Positions 10,840 through 20,166 of a stretch of 64,000 bases of DNA are shown here, one piece after another. The translations under genes and the position numbers were made by a program. Positions within the stretch are counted from its first letter, which is position 1; the number at the start of each line of letters is the position of its first letter. Under the pieces are notes generated by a model. The model did no database searches. It had not been told where the DNA came from and saw nothing but the letters and a program-made list of their open reading frames with translations. The stretch is from Ampelomyces quisqualis (taxonomy: Eukaryota > Ascomycota > Dothideomycetes > Pleosporales > Phaeosphaeriaceae): contig JAGTXZ010000014.1 in the NCBI GenBank assembly GCA_018398575.1, positions 2,232,001 to 2,296,000 of the forward strand, written 5' to 3'.

Positions 10840-11898
10840 CTAATCGGGCGAAGCGATCAGAGAAGTAACATCCAGCTCAGAAACGGGTGTAATAGGTCGC
10901 CGAGCATTGACGAGCGAATTCGCCAAGTCCACGAGCGCGGTAGCAGCATCGTACTCAATCGCCGAGATGGACTTTCCATGTCTGTCCAAGTTTTCCGCGG
11001 TAGGCAGATTGGAGAATAAGCGGCGCCACTGCTCCAAGTGAACCGAGTACGCCGACTCCAGGACGATACCCATCTCTTGCATCTCCGTCTTCATGTCCTT
11101 GTACGCGTGCAGCATTTCCAGCGTAATCGTGGGCACAAAGACGTCGCCCGACTTGCCGAACGTGCAGTGATGTAGACGTTCGCGCAGGTGGGGGCACACT
11201 CGGTTGAGCTTTGATGTGAAGGCGTTGTGTCGGCGTGGCTCGCGCGGCGCGGTGTAGTTTCCATGAAGATCTTTGATGACGCGGCCGACAAATGTCTTGT
11301 TGAAGGCGTCGAGAATGACGGACGATTTGGGCACGAGCAGGCCGTGAAGGCGCGACTCGGCGATCGAGAGTTGCCAGTATAGTTCGAGCCAGAGCTCTTC
11401 GTCCGGGAGCCACAGGGCGATAGCCTTGGTCTTTATACCGGCGCGGCCGTAGAGCTGGTTACGCCAGTTGTTAATCTTCCTGATGTGCTCTGCATTGGTC
11501 CAGTCGATGCTGCTGTGGGGTATGTTGCGGAAGTGAAGCTCCTTTGCCTCACCGGTCTCGGTGTCATCGCAAAGCAAACGCAGAAGAGTCTCGTCTTTCT
11601 GGTCCAACTTTGCTGTTCTGCGTACGCCACGGGGGTGAAGACGTGATAGGGTCGGAAAATTAGTGCCGGAAGTTTCTGTCATGATTCGGTGGGTACGCGA
11701 AAGCGTTGTGGAGGGCTGGATGTTGACATAGTTCTCATATTTGATGTTTTGTGTCGGGCCTGTTGTTAGAGGATTGCCGGTGGTGATGTTGAGCACACCT
11801 CGCTGCGACAAGCTGGGAGTTGCCTTGAGTTTCTTCAGATGTGGAGACACAACTGAGTCTGTGAGATCCTCATCGCTCTGCTTACGCTTTTGAGGCAT
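10840..11898 (-). CDS. Unrecognised fungal protein, 352 aa
   Basis: One open frame. I chose the ATG at 11898 (MPQKRKQSDEDLTDS) because the 65 codons upstream in the same frame are low-complexity; the frame is open back to an alternative Met at 12093. The first 20 residues contain two basic patches (PQKRK and HLKKLK) that could be a nuclear localisation signal. A well-mixed globular stretch from about residue 80 to 340 is rich in Trp, Leu and charged residues (WNRRL-, LWLPDEELWLELYWQL-type segments). No catalytic motif, signal peptide or membrane helix. I do not recognise the family. It looks like one of the lineage-specific proteins common in Dothideomycetes. Confidence 0.7.
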   Translation of the reverse strand: MPQKRKQSDEDLTDSVVSPHLKKLKATPSLSQRGVLNITTGNPLTTGPTQNIKYENYVNIQPSTTLSRTHRIMTETSGTNFPTLSRLHPRGVRRTAKLDQKDETLLRLLCDDTETGEAKELHFRNIPHSSIDWTNAEHIRKINNWRNQLYGRAGIKTKAIALWLPDEELWLELYWQLSIAESRLHGLLVPKSSVILDAFNKTFVGRVIKDLHGNYTAPREPRRHNAFTSKLNRVCPHLRERLHHCTFGKSGDVFVPTITLEMLHAYKDMKTEMQEMGIVLESAYSVHLEQWRRLFSNLPTAENLDRHGKSISAIEYDAATALVDLANSLVNARRPITPVSELDVTSLIASPD

Positions 11899-12704
11899 GA
11901 TGTATACTTTCTGTCGGCTGATTACGGGCACATAGGTGCCAAAGTGACTCGAGAAATTGGGTGAAACTGTGCAGAGAGGTGACGACGTGGTGCGTAGTGC
12001 GTGAAAGTGCGCAAGCTGATAGTTGCGATGCGGAGAGTTGTGGTTGGGAGAGAGTTGAAAAAGGTAGGAGAAGTTGGGTGAGAAGAGTAACAAGGCGCGT
12101 GTAAAATTGGGTTGTGTGGGTGCAGTGTTGACGCGTTGTGAAGGTGAAAATGGGCAGATCCAAGGTGAATGCCAGTACGCGGGCGCTCAAGGACGCGTCA
12201 GCCCTCTCGAGATCAAAACAATCTACACTACGTGGTGCATGTTAGATTCCCTGAATCTCAATGAACCGAACATTATCCGTCATTGCAGCAGCGTGTGCCA
12301 TTGTCACATGCTCCTATGGTTAGTTCTGCATACTGTGAGATGAAACATCTGCAGTTGTTTCAGTTCTGACTTTCACAAGGCATCGTTTAGTATGTGTGAA
12401 CTGTCTTGAAAGATTTCAGTCTCACATATGAGGACTCATCAACAGACCTCAGCATGAGCAAACACTCTACGATGAGCCATGAAGGAACGTGGTCATCACG
12501 AGAGTCATATACCTCTCGGAGCTCAAGAATGACTCCCAGTATAGTCAACACTGAAGACTCAATACCTGGGGTATAAATCCTCGAGTTAGCAAGGTCTACA
12601 TGAAGCACATAACTGAGCATCTCTCTTCATACAGAAGCTAGCAGCATTTACCAGTTTATAAATCAACTATCCCAACATCCACTCAAAAGTACATAACCTT
12701 GACC
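11899..12704. other. Divergent intergenic region
   Basis: About 800 bp between two divergently transcribed unknown genes. A TATA-like box lies at 12572-12578. No coding gene supported; an N-terminal extension of the minus gene could reach 12093. Confidence 0.5.
12572..12578 (+). promoter_or_regulatory. TATA-like box of the CxxCxxC protein gene
   Basis: TATAAAT, about 130 bp upstream of the ATG at 12705. Motif evidence only. Confidence 0.3.
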
Positions 12705-13616
12705 ATGTCATACCAAAACCAAAACGTACAACTATGGCAAAGAGATATCAGCGTCGGCAGATCTCCAGCCAGCCCCAGCGACCCTGCCGGCAAATCACAG
12801 CCAGCCTCGAGCGAAGGGTCTGATGGAAGTTATCACGGACCGGAGTCTCCAGTTTTTCCCCCATTACCAGAGAGGACATCATACACGGACCTGGCAACAC
12901 TCACGCTCCACAGATGTTGGTTATGTCCCCGGTGCGCTCTGCGAAAGACCGAAATCCCGAATGAAATCACAGGCTTCAAGAACTTTGGCTATGCAGAGAT
13001 GGAATCCTGTCCGGCTCAACATCTGGAGCTTTACAGCAAGCAAAGCCATTACAGGGAGTATTTGTTCTTCCGCAATCCTTCTGGCGTCACGCGTTGTATG
13101 AATGCGCTCCAAGGTGAGCGCTGCGAGTTCGACCGCGAAGCATACGAGGGATTCCGTCGCCAGGATCTCGAGAAAGATCCAGATGTTGGCACTCAGATGC
13201 GCTTCGTCATGGGCTATTGTGGCGGGTGTATGTATTTGGCCGACAATGCCGAAACAATTAAGGAACTAAAGGACTTCATCGTCGAAGAAATGGAAACCGC
13301 AAGCGAGATGGACCAACACGGATATTGCAAGAAGACATATGTTTATCGCGAGATTCATCCTTTCACGGGAGAGCGAACACCGGTATACTGTAAAGTGCTA
13401 CCGTGGTATGGTTACGAGAACAGTTTAACATGCAATACTGAGACCATGGGTGGCGATTTATGCGAGTGGAAGTATGGCGATGTACCCAGGAAACTGACGG
13501 CGACTGTGATAGGAGATATGATCAATCAGGATGAGGAGGATTTGTGTCCTTCGGAAATCGATATAGAAGTCGAGCTGACGGATTCACTGCTAGAGAATCT
13601 GGGGCCCGAGTCCTAG
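12705..13616 (+). CDS. Unrecognised Cys-containing protein, 303 aa
   Basis: The frame starts at ATG 12705 (MSYQNQNVQLWQ); a TTG two codons upstream is not needed. Residues 1-70 are Ser/Pro-rich. A CWLCPRC motif (CxxCxxC, near residue 70) opens a cysteine-bearing region with further cysteines in the pattern MESCPAQH, TRCMNALQGERCEF, MGYCGGCMYL, GYCKKTY, VYCKVL, LTCNTE and GDLCEW. This suggests a metal-binding or disulfide-stabilised fold. No signal peptide is visible, which favours a cytosolic or nuclear zinc-binding protein. The acidic tail is DQDEEDLCPSEIDIEVEL-like. No family recognised; the gene may be lineage-specific. Confidence 0.75.
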   Translation: MSYQNQNVQLWQRDISVGRSPASPSDPAGKSQPASSEGSDGSYHGPESPVFPPLPERTSYTDLATLTLHRCWLCPRCALRKTEIPNEITGFKNFGYAEMESCPAQHLELYSKQSHYREYLFFRNPSGVTRCMNALQGERCEFDREAYEGFRRQDLEKDPDVGTQMRFVMGYCGGCMYLADNAETIKELKDFIVEEMETASEMDQHGYCKKTYVYREIHPFTGERTPVYCKVLPWYGYENSLTCNTETMGGDLCEWKYGDVPRKLTATVIGDMINQDEEDLCPSEIDIEVELTDSLLENLGPES

Positions 13617-13728
13617 TAATCTAGCTCGATATCTGTACCTTCCAACCGCGGGGCTGATCAACAGGAGTGCTCTGATTTTTTGAGCTAGGCTGTTGTGATC
13701 TGTTCTTGGTTTTATTTTACCTCTAGCA

Positions 13729-13761
13729 GTGGTGGTGGTGGTGGTGGTGGTGGTAGTAGTA
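13729..13761 (+). repeat. GTG/GTA trinucleotide microsatellite
   Basis: About eight GTG units followed by GTA units, in the 208-bp gap between two converging genes. It is not in a coding frame of either neighbour. Confidence 0.9.
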
Positions 13762-13824
13762 TATATCGGCCAATGAAAAACATCCTTCCAGTGGAGTACA
13801 TACACTGTGTTGCTTGATAGTTAT

Positions 13825-15416
13825 CTACACCAAAGAATTGTAAAACCCAAACCTATTCTCCGGATCCCAGATCTTCTTCAGTCGCACAAGTTTTTCCAAA
13901 TTCTCACCATACCCATACAACTCCTGCCTACTCTCCTCACCGTTAGCATAATTGAGATAACTATGTCGTGTTCCATTATTCTTATCCACCCCCAAAAACA
14001 ACGCGTCTTTAATCCTGCGAACATAGTCGTGTGCGTCTTGGGTAGTTTGCTTATCGTCGCCTTCCCAGAACAGTATCGGACTAGCGAGGCCAGGGAGTTG
14101 GCGTTCCTCAAGTGGCAGAGAGGTGAGACTAGGATCGACAGCGCGGACACCCTGCATACCGTAATTCTCAAGCAATATGGTGGATTTGGAGAAGCGGGCG
14201 TCGGCGGAAAGATTGTCAAATATCGCGATGGCTTCACGAACACCTTTGGGATCCCAGGCTGGGACGGATATTCCGGCTCCAGCCATGTTGTTGTTCTTGA
14301 TGCACGGCTGAGCGTCCAGACCATTGTGAGTTGCTGTGTATAGTTCTTGGTATTTTATGTTCGAAACTCTTGTCGAGATGGGGCCAAGGGCTTGGAATTG
14401 GGCGGCGTAAGGCGCGGCTTCATGTTCCGGGCCTTCGTATACGAGAGTGAAAGAGATAACTGGCTACTGAGAGTAAGTTCAAGAACTATGATCACTTTCT
14501 AAGCCAACATACGTTGATAGGATCAATCGGTGGCAATCGTATCACTGCTGCAGTCAACGCCATTTTTGCTGGTCGCTTGCTTGATGGCTGCTCAAACTCA
14601 TTGACAAGATCGAAGAGAGCTTCGACTCTGTCAGAGGCGAAGACGATCGAGTATGCTGTCCAATTACTTGGAACGTCATAGACCTTCATTGTGAAGCTCG
14701 TCATGATGCCGAAGTTATGACCAGCTCCCCTCAATGCCCAGAACAGGTCCGGGTTTTTCGTTGAAGACGCCTCGACAAGTTCACCGCTGGCAGTAACTAC
14801 ACGTGCTGAGACGAGATTATCGAGAACATAGCCATATTGGCCTTGAAGGTAGCTATGTCCGCCCCCTAGAAGTGGGCCAGCTACAGAGGTACATTCGCAT
14901 AGACCGGTAGCTATTGCCATGTCAGCATTCATCGACCTGAGAACCCTGACTCTTACTGGTGTATTTTCCCTTCGCGAAGAGCGAGCGCACAATCTCGTGC
15001 TGAAGCGTCCCTCCACCAACAGTAGCTATCTTGCCATCATGATTCACAGTCGTGGTATTCAGCTTCCGCAGATTAATCTGAATGCCATACGGCAGCTCAT
15101 CGAGCGTCGTCGTCCATCCATGTCCACCCGAGACAGCCAAGAACGGTATGTTGAATCGACTGGCCAGTGCGACCGTGGCTTGAACATCTGACTCTGTAGC
15201 TGCCTCAACCACCACAGAGTAGTGCGGCACCAATCTTGGGGAAGTGGCTCTGATCTGCAGTTCATCCCATCTGTTATCCCGTGGGAACGTTATGACGGCG
15301 CCGCTTGAAAGTTGAGGCTTCAGACCGGATATTGCTCGTTCCAAGTCCTGTGGTTTCGATGCAGCCAGACCTAGATAAAGCTGTAGTAGCCAGGCGGTAA
15401 GTGTCGAGAATAACAT
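13825..15416 (-). CDS. Secreted BBE-type FAD-linked oxidase
   Basis: Exons (minus) 15416-14957, 14910-14513 and 14463-13825 give 498 aa. Both introns are about 46-49 nt, and splicing restores KYTTTGLCEC and DPINPVISF. A hydrophobic start (MLFSTLTAWLLQLYLGLA) is a likely signal peptide. The FAD-binding domain has SGGHGW with His99. The TGLCEC segment with Cys158 precedes LLGGGHS. The His/Cys spacing (59) is close to that of enzymes with bicovalently bound FAD, such as glucooligosaccharide oxidase (60). The C-terminal BBE segment is present (LNYANGEES ... KKIWDPENRFGFYN). It probably oxidises a carbohydrate or secondary metabolite; the substrate cannot be told. No biosynthetic cluster genes are adjacent. 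Confidence 0.9.
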
Positions 15417-16651
15417 TTCTCCGCAGCGTCTGTGCCAACGCTCTCTGTCAGATGAGTCGCGTCGATGAGGAGTGCTGATGAGGGGTATACAGTACCCGAA
15501 GGCGCGCCCTCATACCTACCATGTCATATACCTGAGCTGAGAACCGGCAACTTGGTAACTGTAAGCTGTGCAACAGTCATTGTATTCTGCTCAAACCTTG
15601 CATTGATATGCAGCCATGAAGGTACGGCGTAGAGCGCCTCCATGCCCGAAAATCGGGTGACAATACCTATGCAACGCTGATTCGACCACCAGAATGTAAG
15701 CACATCCGGGATCATCGGTCTGACCAGCGCTGGGAGTGGGCAGTACTACTGCGGTCTACGGCTACGGCCTACGGCTTACATTAGCAGTAACTAACGTAGG
15801 GTGAATATGTAGGTCCGTAGTCGTAGTGGTGACGATTTGGAAGCCGTAGTTACAGTTAGTACGGCCGAATTTTCGGAAATTACTAGTGGGTAGCGAGCTG
15901 CTGTTGTTAGCTTTGCCTAAACATTGACACGGCCCGACTAGCCTATGCCTAGGTGGCTAGGAGTGAATGCACCTGGGTATGTGGCAGCAGCTGTACGCAC
16001 CCAATCTATTGCTACAACAACTACGTGCGATCGCAATTTCCTGGCAGCTATCACTACAGAAGCTTTACAACTGTAGAACTAGCTGCTACGAGACGTCGTG
16101 AACAGCTCCCCTAAGGGTCTTGGAAAAAACACGTACAAGGAGTTGCTCAAAAGCTAGCAATTTTAGGGTGCAGTTCACAGGCTGACAGCGGAGCACCCCT
16201 AGCTAATAATAGCAACCGTAGCTAACAGTAGTTAGCCTGTGTAACAGTGCTACGGCTACGGAGCGGACGTAGTTGTATCCCAAATCGTCACCACCGTAAG
16301 TATGTAGTTCACTCAAAGTGATTAGTAGCGTAGGCTGGTTGGCTGATCCGTAACGTAGTAGTTACTGTTCCCAGCGATGGGTGTGAGCAACATGTTACGA
16401 GCCGCTCTGCTGAGCCTGGATGCCGGAAGAGGTCAGTACGATGGTGGACTTGAGATGTCCCAAGCATGCCAAGAATTACCATTGCAAGCTCGTGTACCGT
16501 ACTTGGGTCCATCGGCGACGTCGTTATTAAGCTAACCCGCAACCACTGATGGTCCAATCTCCCTTGCATATGCCACAGTTCCGCTTCGCAGCTCAAGATC
16601 GCTTTCCATCGCGCTGTTACCACCATCTTCCACCCGCGAATCTCAGCCTGC
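15417..16651. other. Intergenic region carrying an inverted-repeat element
   Basis: About 1.2 kb between the FAD oxidase (-) promoter and the 3' end of the 18-aa repeat protein gene (-). It holds the TIR element at 15728-16376. The remainder shows no coding potential; a minus frame over 16309-16782 is an out-of-frame shadow of the repeat gene. Confidence 0.6.
15728..16376. mobile_element. Non-autonomous TIR (MITE-like) DNA element
   Basis: The two ends are degenerate inverted repeats about 100 bp long. CGCTGGGA at 15728-15735 is matched by TCCCAGCG at 16369-16376. CAGTACTACTGCGG (from 15741) resembles the reverse complement of the right end, CAGTAACTACTACG (to 16367). A perfect 15-bp pair, GTGGTGACGATTTGG at 15826-15840 and its complement at 16280-16294, anchors the inner arms. 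The body is full of TACGG/CTACGGCTACGG motifs and has no ORF. I could not find a convincing target-site duplication, so the exact ends and superfamily are unknown. About 650 bp, so it must rely on a transposase from elsewhere if mobile. Confidence 0.65.
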
Positions 16652-17473
16652 CTAGAAGTTGCCCGGAGGCTCCTCGTCCTCATAGAACTCGCCATCAATC
16701 CCAGCTTGAGCGCCCGCTGTATGCCCATCATGTGGGGCCATCTGAGCGAAATCGTGGCCGTCGCCCAAGTCGAAAGAGTCATGGTCCTGGTTCATCTGAG
16801 CGAGATCATTGCCGTGGTCCATACGGACGGGAACATCGCCTGAGCTCATCTGGGCAAGGCTGCTGCCGTGATGGTTGTGGACAGGGCCATAGTTCGGGCT
16901 CATCTGAAGGAAGCTGTCGCCATTGTCTTTATGAGCAGGCGGGTCATTGCCTGGGCTCAAGTGAGCGAAGCCCTCATCCTGCCCAATGTGAACAGAGCTA
17001 TTGTGCGGGACTTCCTGAGTGTGGCCCTCGACGTCTCTCCTGTGGACAGGGCCGTTACCCGGGCTTATCTGCGCGAAACCGTCATCGCGACCCATGCGAC
17101 CAGAGCCATTAAGTGGGCTCATCTGAGTGTAGCCTTCGATGTGGCTCCTGCGGACGGGAACATTACCAGGGCTTCTAAGAGCAAAGCCGTCGAAGTGCCC
17201 CATGCCAACAGCGCCGTTGCGAGGACTCATGTGAGCGAAGCCGTCTTCGCGCTTCACGTGAGCTGGCCCGTTTACCTGACCCATCATGGCATATCCACGA
17301 TTTTGACGCATCGCACCACCATCTTGATCCATCATCTGCACCACTCGCACTGCTCCTGCATACGCCTGACCGTATCCAATCTCCATGTCCGAATCGTCCA
17401 GCGGTCTTCCCATGCTTTTCAGTAAACCCACCAACCTCTCGCGCATGAACCACCAGCTCGGCAAGAGATTCAT
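16652..17473 (-). CDS. Protein with about ten 18-residue tandem repeats
   Basis: Start placed at ATG 17473 (MNLLPSWWFMRERL), 273 aa; the frame is open 29 codons further upstream to a TTG at 17560, so a missing upstream exon is possible. After an N-terminal segment of about 60 residues, residues from about 60 to 252 consist of imperfect 18-aa units with consensus G-F-A-Q-M-S-P-G-N-G-P-V-H-x-x-x-x-D, for example GFAHMSPRNGAVGMGHFD and GFAQISPGNGPVHRRDVE. One unit has an extra residue. Units diverge but keep the period, and the last ones become acidic (DLAQMNQDHDSFDLGDGH). The tail is EFYEDEEPPGNF. No signal peptide or known domain. The repeat is read in one frame at protein level, so coding is likely; function unknown. 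Confidence 0.6.
   Translation of the reverse strand: MNLLPSWWFMRERLVGLLKSMGRPLDDSDMEIGYGQAYAGAVRVVQMMDQDGGAMRQNRGYAMMGQVNGPAHVKREDGFAHMSPRNGAVGMGHFDGFALRSPGNVPVRRSHIEGYTQMSPLNGSGRMGRDDGFAQISPGNGPVHRRDVEGHTQEVPHNSSVHIGQDEGFAHLSPGNDPPAHKDNGDSFLQMSPNYGPVHNHHGSSLAQMSSGDVPVRMDHGNDLAQMNQDHDSFDLGDGHDFAQMAPHDGHTAGAQAGIDGEFYEDEEPPGNF
16715..17296 (-). repeat. 54-bp coding tandem repeat array
   Basis: The DNA behind the 18-aa units: about ten degenerate 54-bp copies, one with a 3-bp insertion. Copies differ by mostly substitution, so the array is old or under diversifying change. Confidence 0.7.
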
Positions 17474-18228
17474 GACACCCAGCGTACGGATCTTGACGTC
17501 GTCGAACAAAGCGCTCGTCCTCGCGGCGCCAGTGAGTAGGTTACCGTTATTCTGCGTCAAGCAGATTTGCCAGATAGAGTATGTGATTAGATTCTACACT
17601 TGCAATGCGACTCAGTGATGTCTTCTACCTTACGCGGGGCTGAAGACTGTGGGCTTGCCATGTTGCGCCGATTGATATGTGTGTTTAGAGGATCGATGGA
17701 ATGAGTGCGGCTCTTGACGAGTTATAGTCAATGAGGGCGGGTCCAGCAACCGCACGGTGGTGAACAAGGTGACGCGTTGTTTACGCGACGAGTGTTGCGT
17801 GCTTACGACGCTCGAAGTGAATGCGAGGTCAACTAGACTCCCGGGTGTAGGCCCTGACAACGCGGTGCTAGCACATTACTGGGTGAGAGAGAAAGAGGTG
17901 GCAAAAGCTGTCGAAGTGAAGGTCGGGGATCGAAAACAGATACGGATTTGAGCCAGGAGCACGACTCAGAAAGTGCAAAAGAGAAGGAGAGCGGACCATC
18001 GAAGAGAAAAGAAGAGGAGCAGAGGGGCATGTATACACACCAAATCTGAAGTTACTACGCATCAAAGAAGTTTGATGCTTGACTGTGAGCACCGCTCACC
18101 ATGATATAGACCTGAGGTGCACCCGTGCCGCGAACACCATGCTATGCTATCAATGATAGTCCCATACCTCGAACGCCTTTCCAATTTTCGTAGATGCCTG
18201 AGCCCGAAGCGCTGCCGTTATCGTTCGA
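17474..18228. other. Intergenic region
   Basis: About 750 bp. The only candidate coding sequence is the possible upstream extension of the repeat protein (to 17560). An ATG at 17661 followed by a GTAAGG donor was tested as a first exon, but joining it to the CAG at about 17550 gives an immediate stop. Nothing else seen. Confidence 0.5.
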
Positions 18229-19407
18229 TCATGCCTTTGCGCTAGCTCGACCACGGCGTTTTGCTTTACCGCGAGCCTTCGTCTTGCGTGGGACCTCCTC
18301 CTCTTCTTCAGATTCGCCAAGGTCCTCTTCACCCAGCTCCATGGCCTCATCTTCGTCTCCATCTTTGGCCTTCTTAGCCTGCGTGCCTCTCTTAGACTTC
18401 TTCGCACGGTTGGCCTCGAACATCTCCTCTGGCGGCTCGTCCATGGGCGTAGACCGCTTGCTGCCGCGTGTCTTGGGCGCATACTTAGCCTCCAGGCTGT
18501 CAAAGAATCCACCAGCTCTGGACTTCTGGCGTTGCTGGATCAGAGCTGCGAGACCTGCCATGTCATCCGTGCCTGACTTGTTGCTCTTCGGCTTAGCCTT
18601 GCCATTCGACTTGCCGCTCGCAGCTTTGGCGGCCTCGCGCTTGTCGTAGTCCTCGCGTCTCTTCCTCTCAATGTCCTTGGCCTTCTGCCTTGTCTCGTCG
18701 GTGTGTCTCTCATATGCCGGCAAGGACTCGATGTTGCCCTTGGCGATTTCCTCGTCCAATATCTGCCTGAAGCGATCATCGTCCTCCAGTATGTCCGAAA
18801 GCATGACCAGCTGGTACATGGTGTCTAGGTTGCCCTTGCACTTCTTGTACGCCTTCACCAGCTCGCGACGCTCATCCTCGCTGCCCTTGTACTCGTCCGA
18901 GAGCTTACCGATGGCTTCTTCCGTGACGACATTCTCAAATTGCTCGCGATAGAACTTCAGCCAACTGAAGTCATCGTCGTCTTCGAGGGTCTCTGCGGTG
19001 CTGCCAGTGAGGTCGTAGCGCTTGCGTCGGCGCTCGTCAGAGAGCACGGCGTATGCGAATGCAATCTCCTGGAACTTCTTCTTGGCATCTTCCTTGTCAG
19101 CATCTGCTGCCTTGTCTTGGTCTTGTCAGCGTATTCCAGTAGCGAGCGCGCAAGGAAACATGCCTGGATGGTGCTTGAGCGCAAGCTTCCGATATGCTTT
19201 CTTGACATCGTCCGCAGTCGCCTCTGTCTCCAGACCAAGCACCTGATATGGATCGATATCCGGCGGTCCTTGCTCTTCATCAACGTCGTCCTCTCCACCA
19301 TCTTCCTCCTCCTCGTTGTCGTTGACGAACGGGTCTTCGCGCAGTTTCTTTTCGTCGTGCGCACGTTGCTGTTCGCGATCACGCTTTATTTGGGTAGTCC
19401 TCGCCAT
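18229..19407 (-). CDS. DNAJC9-like J-domain protein
   Basis: Exons (minus) 19407-19164 and 19115-18229 encode 376 aa. The J domain spans about residues 52-120 (YQVLGLETEATADDVKKAYR). The HPD motif is H80-P81-D82, and the Asp codon is split by an intron whose donor is GC (CCAG|GCATGT); only this splice keeps HPD and the downstream KAADADKEDAKKKFQEIAF. The region after the J domain (DDDFSWLKFYREQF ...) and the Lys/Glu-rich tail match the DNAJC9 family, nuclear J proteins that in animals act with Hsp70 as histone H3-H4 chaperones. The C-terminal 110 residues are strongly basic and acidic in blocks with likely nuclear signals. It shares a 189-bp divergent promoter with the deaminase gene. Confidence 0.9.
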
Positions 19408-19596
19408 CTTGTGCCCGGTATTTCCAATGTGAAATGTGAGGTTTCAATATGGGTGCGCGTCGAGTCTGCAACCGCGTCGCGTACTTCGTAGCTACTGCAC
19501 GTGTTTCGGACTTTAGCCCACGCTAGTGATAACACCGCCCACTCTCTCACTCGGACCGCCTGTTCACCTCCCTCATGCGTCAACTTCACTCTCACC

Positions 19597-20166
19597 ATGT
19601 CTCAAAATTGGCCCGGCCCTCCTCCAATGTGGGACGGCCCCGTGCCTTCAGCACAAGCTCCCGATCCCAACAATCACCTGCAGTACATGCGCCTCGCCTT
19701 GGATCAGGCCCAAGAGTCGCCGCCAAAGCCGTCCAACTTCCGCGTTGGCGCATTGCTCGTTGATGAAGATACTGGAGCAATTCTATCACGGGGATATACC
19801 CTAGAGTGCGAAGGCAACACACACGCCGAGCAATGCTGTCTACTCAAATACGCCAAAGCACATGATCTTCCAGAAGAGCGAGTAGGTGAAGCACTTCCGC
19901 CCAACACCGTCATCTACACAACCATGGAGCCCTGCAATCTGCGATTAAGTGGGAATCTACCCTGTGTCGATCGCATTATTCGGACTACCTGTCTGAATGG
20001 CGACAGGACGATTAGGAAAGTGTACATTGGTGTCAAGGAGCCTGAGAAGTTTGTGGGTGAGAATGAAGGAAGGAAGAAGCTTGAAGAATACGGCATCAAA
20101 TGCATACATGTGCCAGGTCTGGAAGAGCGTGTATTACATGTTGCAACAGCTGGCCACGAACAATAA
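19597..20166 (+). CDS. RIB2-type riboflavin-pathway deaminase
   Basis: A single exon of 189 aa from ATG 19597 (MSQNWPGPPPMWD). The zinc-dependent cytidine/dCMP deaminase signature is complete: H76-A-E78 (GNTHAEQCC) and C113/C123 in MEPCNLRLSGNLPC. The arrangement of EPC.xRLSGN.PC, the VYIGVKEPEKF block and the ending VPGLEERVLHVATAGH resembles the C-terminal deaminase half of yeast Rib2, which deaminates the 2,5-diamino-6-ribitylamino-pyrimidinone phosphate in riboflavin synthesis. Yeast Rib2 also has a pseudouridine-synthase half; here only the deaminase is present. The match rests on memory of the family, so a related fungal deaminase is the alternative. Confidence 0.82.
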   Translation: MSQNWPGPPPMWDGPVPSAQAPDPNNHLQYMRLALDQAQESPPKPSNFRVGALLVDEDTGAILSRGYTLECEGNTHAEQCCLLKYAKAHDLPEERVGEALPPNTVIYTTMEPCNLRLSGNLPCVDRIIRTTCLNGDRTIRKVYIGVKEPEKFVGENEGRKKLEEYGIKCIHVPGLEERVLHVATAGHEQ

